A program made the translations under genes and the position numbers. From contig JAAYQD010000232.1 of NCBI GenBank assembly GCA_012519465.1, positions 1 to 5,559 on the forward strand: DNA of 5,559 nt, written 5' to 3'. Source of the stretch: Candidatus Cloacimonadota bacterium. GTDB lineage: Bacteria; Cloacimonadota; Cloacimonadia; Cloacimonadales; Cloacimonadaceae. Of this stretch, positions 1-3,882 are shown one piece after another (position 1 is the stretch's first letter; each line of letters starts with the position of its first letter). The notes under the pieces are model-generated. The model was not told the origin of the DNA. It saw nothing but the letters and a program-made list of their open reading frames with translations, and did not search any database.

Positions 1-3
1 CCA

Positions 4-58
4 CCCTTGTCTCTCCCTTGTCTCACCCTTGTCTGGACAAAGGAGGCACAAAGGAGGC
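4..58. repeat. Cluster of 11-bp tandem repeats in the intergenic region
   Basis: CCCTTGTCT occurs at 4-12, 15-23 and 26-34 (period 11). ACAAAGGAGGC occurs exactly twice, at 37-47 and 48-58 (also period 11), followed by a degenerate unit (TAAAGGGCAAGGAG, 59-72). The two blocks are roughly opposite in orientation (CCCTTGTC versus GACAAAGG), meeting near 34-36. Each strand switches from pyrimidine-rich to purine-rich. The array may extend past the window edge. Confidence 0.75.
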
Positions 59-143
59 TAAAGGGCAAGGAGTGTGTGAGTGCGAAATAAGAGGCAGGGA
101 TAAATGGCATAAAACCCAATAAGCCCCCTTAATGCCCATAAAC

Positions 144-176
144 GAATACAGCTCCCTATGTGAGGGAGCTGCATTC
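144..176 (-). terminator. Stem-loop after the last gene, probable terminator or 3'-end hairpin
   Basis: Arms 144-157 and 163-176 flank a 5-nt loop. In the minus-strand transcript all 14 positions pair: a core of 9 (CAGCTCCCT with AGGGAGCTG), one G-U wobble and four outer pairs. On the plus strand the wobble becomes an A-C mismatch, so the structure suits the minus-strand RNA. It lies about 27 nt after the TAG of the TonB-like gene. The following sequence (GTTTATGGG) has only a weak U-tract, so it could instead be a 3'-end stabiliser. Confidence 0.65.
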
Positions 177-202
177 TGGCTATTGGAATTTTATATTTAT
201 AA

Positions 203-1726
203 CTAACTTACCCTGATGGTAAATTTGTAGTTAAACGGACCGCGATGTTGTGGAATATTCCAGCCCATCACGATTCTTTTTATTTCTGCGAGGTAGTCTT
301 GAGGTAGGTTTCCGGAGGTGGGGATCACTTCAGCCGTTTGTACCCTGCCATCTCTTCCCAGAATTCTGATATCTACAGTTCCGGTTGCTTTTTCGATTGC
401 GGTATACTTTCTGATTGGGTTTATCAGCTGGGCTCTTCTGCCACCCACATAATTTTTGATAGATTGATATCCCGTTCTCTGCTCTTCAGGGGCAGAGGCA
501 ATGGCATTCTCCGTTACCGCAGGAGCCTGTGCTGATATGGTAGCGATAAGCTGGCGTTCCGGGCCTGTCTGGGCAACGGGTTTATTCAGTTGAGCGATTT
601 GGGCTTTATTTATATCTGCCACCACATCCACATTACCTGTGGGTCTTGTGGTAGTGCTGCCTTTTCCACCGGGTGCCGTGGAAGCTCCAGCCAAGTCTGA
701 GGGTTTGTAGTTTGATACTGCATGGGGATCAAAAGTAGAAGATATTCCTCCTGCAGTACCAGCAATACCGCTTGGTTTGCCTCCTCCACCGGTTGTACCG
801 CTGCCTGATGCAGTGGCGCCGGGGGTGGTTACCACAAATGAGCGCGTTTCAGTGATTGCGACAGGGTTTCGAACTGTGGCACTGGGATCAAAGGAGCCAA
901 AGCGGGATGCAGTGCTGCCACCCGTAGTGGTGGTACCAGTGGTACCGGTGGGGGTGGTAGTGGTGGTGGTTGGTTTCTTTGGCTGTGTGGGTTTGGCAGT
1001 GGTGGTGGGTTTGGTTGCTTCAGCTGCGGCTTTGGCGGCTGCTTCGGCGGCAGCTTTGGCTGCGGCTTCGGCTGCGGCCTTGGCGGCTGCGTCTTCATCG
1101 ATTTGGCTTTGCGGAGGCATTTGATCTCCGCGGGGCTCTATCCTTTGTCCCATGCTATAGCTTGCCATACCTGCATCCAGCGTATACTGTTTCATCAAGT
1201 CTGGCTTCAAAACCAAATCATAAACCACCAGTATAGCCAAGGTGATAAAGAGGAAAACCAGGATGAGCGTTGTTCCAGCTTTTTCCTGGGGTGAGCGTTC
1301 GGCACGGCGTGAATACTGTGCCACAATCCGTCTTTCCTCTTCCGTGAGAACGTGTACGTAGGGCTCTATAAACCGATAGTTAATCTGCCAATCAGGACTG
1401 AGGGTGACGGTGCCGGTCATATTATTTTGCAGGGTCAGCTGGTTTCCTTTCAATAAGCCACTGGCAGTCAATTGCTCTTTTGTAACGGATTTGCCATCCT
1501 GTTTACATTCCACCTGTGCCTTGGGTATCAGGTTCATTATAAAGTTGTTGTTCTTTTGAGAGATCAACTTGACTTTATCCGGGAAAGAGGGGTCAAGAAT
1601 CTGCCACAGCAGATGTTTATTGGAACCCAGATACCAGTTGTTTTTGAAAACACCTGAGCCAGATTTGATGTAATCCAACACTTTGCCCTTATAGATCAGT
1701 TCCATGTTTAATTGTGTCTTTGCCAT
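203..1726 (-). CDS. TonB-like energy transducer of the AgmX/PglI type with a large cytoplasmic N-terminal module
   Basis: A 507-aa inner-membrane protein that probably transmits ExbB/ExbD-derived force through the periplasm. Order: residues 1-120 form a beta-rich soluble module; 130-149 are basic (ERRIVAQYSRRAER); one membrane helix spans about 151-173 (TLILVFLFITLAILVVYDLV), so residues 1-150 should be cytoplasmic. Then come three exact AAAKAAAE repeats (213-236), a Thr/Pro/Lys stretch (238-262), Gly/Ser/Thr-rich disordered sequence to about 365, a helical link (about 368-430), and a C-terminal domain (about 431-507; VDIRILGRDGRVQTAEVIPTS, then IKRIVMGWNIPQ and YKFTIRVS) with the TonB_C/AgmX-PglI tail pattern. 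The cysteine pair that I recall in many myxobacterial tails is absent. The N-terminal module resembles, from memory, the FHA-like module ahead of the helix in some AgmX-type proteins. ATG 1726 has the strong site GGGAGGTGA 1 nt upstream of the start. Stop is TAG at 205-203. Last gene of the operon. Confidence in a TonB-like role is high; the subfamily is tentative. Confidence 0.85.
   Translation of the reverse strand: MAKTQLNMELIYKGKVLDYIKSGSGVFKNNWYLGSNKHLLWQILDPSFPDKVKLISQKNNNFIMNLIPKAQVECKQDGKSVTKEQLTASGLLKGNQLTLQNNMTGTVTLSPDWQINYRFIEPYVHVLTEEERRIVAQYSRRAERSPQEKAGTTLILVFLFITLAILVVYDLVLKPDLMKQYTLDAGMASYSMGQRIEPRGDQMPPQSQIDEDAAAKAAAEAAAKAAAEAAAKAAAEATKPTTTAKPTQPKKPTTTTTTPTGTTGTTTTGGSTASRFGSFDPSATVRNPVAITETRSFVVTTPGATASGSGTTGGGGKPSGIAGTAGGISSTFDPHAVSNYKPSDLAGASTAPGGKGSTTTRPTGNVDVVADINKAQIAQLNKPVAQTGPERQLIATISAQAPAVTENAIASAPEEQRTGYQSIKNYVGGRRAQLINPIRKYTAIEKATGTVDIRILGRDGRVQTAEVIPTSGNLPQDYLAEIKRIVMGWNIPQHRGPFNYKFTIRVS
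1019..1090 (-). repeat. Three in-frame 24-bp repeats encoding AAAKAAAE
   Basis: Three tandem 24-bp units code for exactly repeated AAAKAAAE (residues 213-236 of the TonB-like protein). The DNA units differ only at synonymous positions, so this is a repeat-expanded helical spacer. The next stretch (about 940-1015) is a Thr/Pro/Lys-coding run rich in GGT/GTG on the plus strand. The segment lies just after the membrane helix, where TonB proteins carry a periplasm-spanning arm. Copy number is likely to vary between strains (inference). Confidence 0.85.
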
Positions 1727-1727
1727 G

Positions 1728-1736
1728 TCACCTCCC
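1728..1736 (-). promoter_or_regulatory. Strong Shine-Dalgarno site of the TonB-like gene
   Basis: GGGAGGTGA, close to a full anti-16S complement, begins in the last base of the preceding TAG stop (1738-1736) and ends 1 nt before ATG 1726. It confirms that start over a later Met at residue 8. Confidence 0.7.
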
Positions 1737-2284
1737 TATTGGCTGTTTGCTGTTTTCATATTATTTAGCCATTGCGTATCCAGCAGAGTGCTAAAATATA
1801 TGTGTTTAAATTTGGCGCCTGTGCCCACCGCTACGATTTCGGTAATCACCTGCGTGGGGATATTATCATTCGCCTGTATCATGAGGCAGGCTTCAGATTG
1901 GTCATCCACCTTCAAAATCTGTTCGGATTGATAGCTCAAAAAGGTATAAAGCTCTTCTCGTTTTTTGGGGTCTGAGAGCAGGTCTTCAGGCTTGCCAAAT
2001 ACTATATTATCCAAACCGACATAGATGATATCAGGGTATACCTTTACGATGGTGGTGCCCATATAGTCTTCCAATTCATCCACAGTCATTGTGCTGGGGA
2101 AAGTCATATTTTCGGGCACTGTGACACGCTGCGCTTCCATCGATACGTTTTTGATGAGAAAGACCAAAAGAATGGTCAACACATCAAGCAGGGATGTGAT
2201 AGACAGGGATGCCACTTCATCGGCTTTGCGAGTGGTTCGTCTTACTTCTTTTCCAGATGATTTTGCTGATTCTATTAGTCTCAT
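1736..2284 (-). CDS. ExbD/TolR-family biopolymer transport protein with intact membrane Asp
   Basis: A 182-aa single-pass inner-membrane protein. The N-terminal 24 residues are cytoplasmic and basic (KEVRRTTRKAD). The helix at about 26-48 carries the family motif LSITSLLDVLTILLVFLI with Asp34, the residue matching the proton-relay Asp25 of E. coli ExbD. A periplasmic domain follows (about 50-182), including the IIYVGLDNIVFG strand-turn-strand that resembles the ExbD pattern of a short strand, a glycine turn and a repeated strand. The last part, about 140-172 (ACLMIQANDNIPTQVITEI to FKHIYFSTLL), fits the usual beta-alpha-beta end of ExbD/TolR domains. The start is ATG 2284 with GGAG (2294-2291) 6 nt upstream, 11 nt after the previous stop. 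The TAG stop overlaps the GGGAGGTGA of the TonB-like gene. In this operon it is the subunit expected to carry the protonatable residue. Confidence 0.92.
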   Translation of the reverse strand: MRLIESAKSSGKEVRRTTRKADEVASLSITSLLDVLTILLVFLIKNVSMEAQRVTVPENMTFPSTMTVDELEDYMGTTIVKVYPDIIYVGLDNIVFGKPEDLLSDPKKREELYTFLSYQSEQILKVDDQSEACLMIQANDNIPTQVITEIVAVGTGAKFKHIYFSTLLDTQWLNNMKTANSQ

Positions 2285-2290
2285 ATCTAT

Positions 2291-2294
2291 CTCC
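2291..2294 (-). promoter_or_regulatory. Shine-Dalgarno site of the Asp-type ExbD gene
   Basis: GGAG lies 6 nt upstream of ATG 2284, just after the preceding TAA at 2298-2296. Confidence 0.6.
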
Positions 2295-2295
2295 G

Positions 2296-2814
2296 TTAGT
2301 AGTAACGAACCTCGACGGGCCTGTATAACACATTCACAAACTGATTGTCTTTACAAAGGTCGATGGTTTTGATGAGTGGCCCATATAAAACATCCGGATA
2401 GGGGCTAACGCTGATTTCAGTTTGCTCTGGGCTTTCTTTGCGAATCTCTTTCAATTCGGCATCCAGCGTTACAAAATCGTAATTACCATTAACAAAGCGG
2501 ATGTTAATTCTTTCTTTGCCTGGCTGACGGATCTGAAATCCACGAAAGAGTTCTCGATCCGGAGCATCCGTGTTCATGATAAATAATTCGATCTTCTTTT
2601 CCTCGGCTTTTTCGCCTCCGGCACCAAGGCCATCACCTCCTCCATCGCCGGTAGGTGCGAAATTTAAAGCAACCGAAGCAATCTGAGTCATCACCAGCAT
2701 AAATAAAAGAAAGGGTACGATGGTGAGAAACAGGTTCATCAACGGCACGAGGTCCTGTTCTTTGGGACCCCCGGCCAATCTTCGGTTCCTTCCGGCAGAA
2801 GGACGGTATGCCAT
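2296..2814 (-). CDS. ExbD/TolR-family protein with Asn at the proton-relay Asp position
   Basis: A 172-aa protein with ExbD/TolR topology: a basic cytoplasmic N-terminus (1-20, RNRRLAGGPKEQD), one membrane helix at about 22-48 (LVPLMNLFLTIVPFLLFMLV), a Gly-rich linker (GDGGGDGLGAGG, about 56-67), a Lys/Glu patch, and a mixed alpha/beta periplasmic domain to the end. The family motif is PLIDVxxxLLxFF, with Asp (Asp25 in E. coli ExbD) needed for proton coupling. Here it reads PLMN, with Asn27 encoded by AAC at 2736-2734. The charge is therefore absent unless the other ExbD supplies it. ATG 2814 follows AGAGGT (2827-2822) at 7 nt, and the gap from the ExbB-like gene is 4 nt. Ending in VEVRYY, it may pair with the Asp-bearing ExbD encoded next as a heterodimer inside the ExbB pentamer (inference). 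The family call rests on topology, motif and position, so it is somewhat weaker than for its neighbour. Confidence 0.83.
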   Translation of the reverse strand: MAYRPSAGRNRRLAGGPKEQDLVPLMNLFLTIVPFLLFMLVMTQIASVALNFAPTGDGGGDGLGAGGEKAEEKKIELFIMNTDAPDRELFRGFQIRQPGKERINIRFVNGNYDFVTLDAELKEIRKESPEQTEISVSPYPDVLYGPLIKTIDLCKDNQFVNVLYRPVEVRYY

Positions 2815-2818
2815 ATTC

Positions 2819-3571
2819 TTAACCTCTGTTTACGTAGCTAAGATAGTTAATTATTTTCACAGTATGTTCGTCGATATCGGCGAGAATCTTCTGAGCACGG
2901 CCGTAAAGACCACCATGGATAAGAGTAAGCGGGATGGCGGCTACCAATCCCATTGCAGTGGTTCCAATGGCTTTGGAGATACCGGCGGTGAGCAATTGGT
3001 TCTTTTGGCTTTCAGGAGCGTTTGCCAGGCCTTCAAAAGCTTCCAGAAGACCCCAAATCGTTCCCAAGAGACCCAGGTAAGTACAGATCTGAGCCAATGT
3101 GGTAAACCAAGAGAGGTTGGGATCAATCTTAAACACGGTCTGCAACACTGCTTCTTCAAAACCGTTTTGCACTGCCCTATCCAGCTCTTCACCTTTTTTG
3201 TTGGCTTTGCGAGTATCAATATAAATACGAATTCCACTCCAGAAGATATATCCAAGGGTAGTTCCCTTAAAGCTTTCTGCCACCTTGGCTGCCTCATCCA
3301 GCTGATCATTTTTGAGATACCCTTTGAGCTTCAGATAAAACTTCTGTGCATCTATCTTCTCGCGTTGATACAGCTGAATATAGCGCACGATGCCATAGAC
3401 AAGACCAATGATAAAAGTAAGAATGATAGCATATCCCCAGCCTCCGCTATCGTGAAGGATTTTGCCGGGTGTAATCGGGGCAGCTTTCACCGGGGTTGCA
3501 TCAGGCTGAGCCAGCAGAGTGGCACAGAACAGGAGAGCAATCACTACCAGTATGATTTGTTTTGTTTTCAT
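2819..3571 (-). CDS. ExbB/TolQ/MotA-family proton channel subunit with N-terminal signal peptide
   Basis: Inner-membrane subunit that, with ExbD-type partners, forms a proton-driven motor coupled to a TonB-like protein. The start is ATG 3571 (250 aa): AGGAG lies 5 nt upstream and MKTKQIILVVIALLFCATLLA is a signal peptide or extra helix. Reading from further upstream would put this signal inside a 352-355 aa chimera. TM1 is about 44-66 (YAIILTFIIGLVYGIVRYI), followed by a cytoplasmic loop rich in Lys, Glu and Asp to about 150. TM2 is about 155-178, with the family motif LGLLGTIWGLLEAF (Thr171). TM3 is about 197-219, GISKAIGTTAMGLVAAIP (Thr204/205). The cytoplasmic tail ends LSYVNRG. The E. coli ExbB TM3 motif, as I recall it, is GIAEALLATAIGLVAAIP, so the position of essential Glu176 appears to be Lys200 here. 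Cys16 is preceded by Phe, so there is no lipobox. The last codons hold the AGAGGT of the next gene. Family assignment is firm; ExbB versus TolQ versus AglR-like role is not resolved. Confidence 0.92.
   Translation of the reverse strand: MKTKQIILVVIALLFCATLLAQPDATPVKAAPITPGKILHDSGGWGYAIILTFIIGLVYGIVRYIQLYQREKIDAQKFYLKLKGYLKNDQLDEAAKVAESFKGTTLGYIFWSGIRIYIDTRKANKKGEELDRAVQNGFEEAVLQTVFKIDPNLSWFTTLAQICTYLGLLGTIWGLLEAFEGLANAPESQKNQLLTAGISKAIGTTAMGLVAAIPLTLIHGGLYGRAQKILADIDEHTVKIINYLSYVNRG
2822..2827 (-). promoter_or_regulatory. Shine-Dalgarno site of the Asn-type ExbD gene
   Basis: AGAGGT lies 7 nt upstream of ATG 2814, within the last two sense codons and first stop base of the ExbB-like gene. 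This arrangement suggests coupled translation. Confidence 0.6.
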
Positions 3572-3576
3572 TTTGA

Positions 3577-3581
3577 CTCCT
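3577..3581 (-). promoter_or_regulatory. Shine-Dalgarno site of the ExbB-like gene, decides its start
   Basis: AGGAG lies 5 nt upstream of ATG 3571. It sits inside the open frame that runs in from upstream, so it is the main evidence that the ExbB-like protein starts internally at 3571. A TAG at 3582-3580, in the +1 frame, overlaps its first bases. Confidence 0.8.
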
Positions 3582-3877
3582 AGCCATATATTTCTTTTTT
3601 GTTGCCAATTATCAAGTTGTAATTTGCTTACCTTCTGGATGAGTTCCAGATAGTATTTGGGGAAGTTGTACCTACCAACTTCGTTGTAAGTATCAGCTTT
3701 ATCTTTGAAGGTGGTGATATCAGGTTGCAAAGCTTTGAGGGTGAGCTCAAAAACTTCATGATCCACCATTTCCGCCACTCCCTCAAAGCCACTGGGAGGG
3801 AGCTCGGAGGTGACAGCTTGCCCCAGTAAAAGGGTTGCCATCACCAAGGCAATTGCAGTTACAATTATCTTTCTCAT
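3580..3877 (-). CDS. Small secreted protein, about 98 aa, with an apparent +1-nt disruption near its end
   Basis: The start is ATG 3877: an AAGGAG lies 8 nt upstream inside the last codons of the preceding gene, and MRKIIVTAIALVMATLLL is a clear signal peptide (possible cleavage after GQA or VTS). A GTG at 3886 in the same frame overlaps that Shine-Dalgarno site, so it is unlikely to be used. The mature part (about 75 aa) is acidic to neutral and probably helical (FELTLKALQPDITTFKDKAD, YYLELIQKVSKLQLDNW), with no membrane segment or known motif. As sequenced, the frame has no stop and runs into the ExbB-like gene. One base fewer in the A6 run at 3595-3600 would give an end QQKEIYG followed by TAG at 3582-3580, which overlaps the AGGAG of the next gene just as other stops here overlap the next Shine-Dalgarno site. 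I therefore end the gene at that TAG. Alternatives are a genuine fusion or ribosomal frameshifting. Family not recognised. Confidence 0.6.
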
Positions 3878-3882
3878 TGGTC

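Larger units (their letters stand above)
1..202. other. Noncoding stretch downstream of the operon
   Basis: No supported gene on either strand. It contains the 11-bp repeat cluster (4-58) and the stem-loop (144-176). The bases between them (about 73-143) show no tRNA, promoter or clear repeat that I can support. Confidence 0.6.

Noticed and set aside
4..58. CRISPR array
   Set aside because: The units are 11 bp and directly abutting, with no spacers of even length between longer repeats.
777..1124. Plus-strand and alternate-frame open frames rich in Ala/Val or Pro opposite the TonB-like spacer
   Set aside because: These are by-products of the repetitive GC-rich DNA encoding the Ala/Lys/Glu and Thr/Pro spacer. 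Their low-complexity composition mirrors the repeats.
3523..3526. Lipoprotein signal at Cys16 of the ExbB-like protein
   Set aside because: The residues before Cys are LLF; a lipobox needs a small residue at -1, so this is an ordinary signal peptide or extra helix.
2720..3583. Long plus-strand open frame (287 codons) opposite the ExbB-like gene
   Set aside because: It lies antisense to a gene with firm family motifs, lacks a coherent protein pattern (scattered Cys/His/Ser, no domain), and its start lies inside another gene without a convincing ribosome site.
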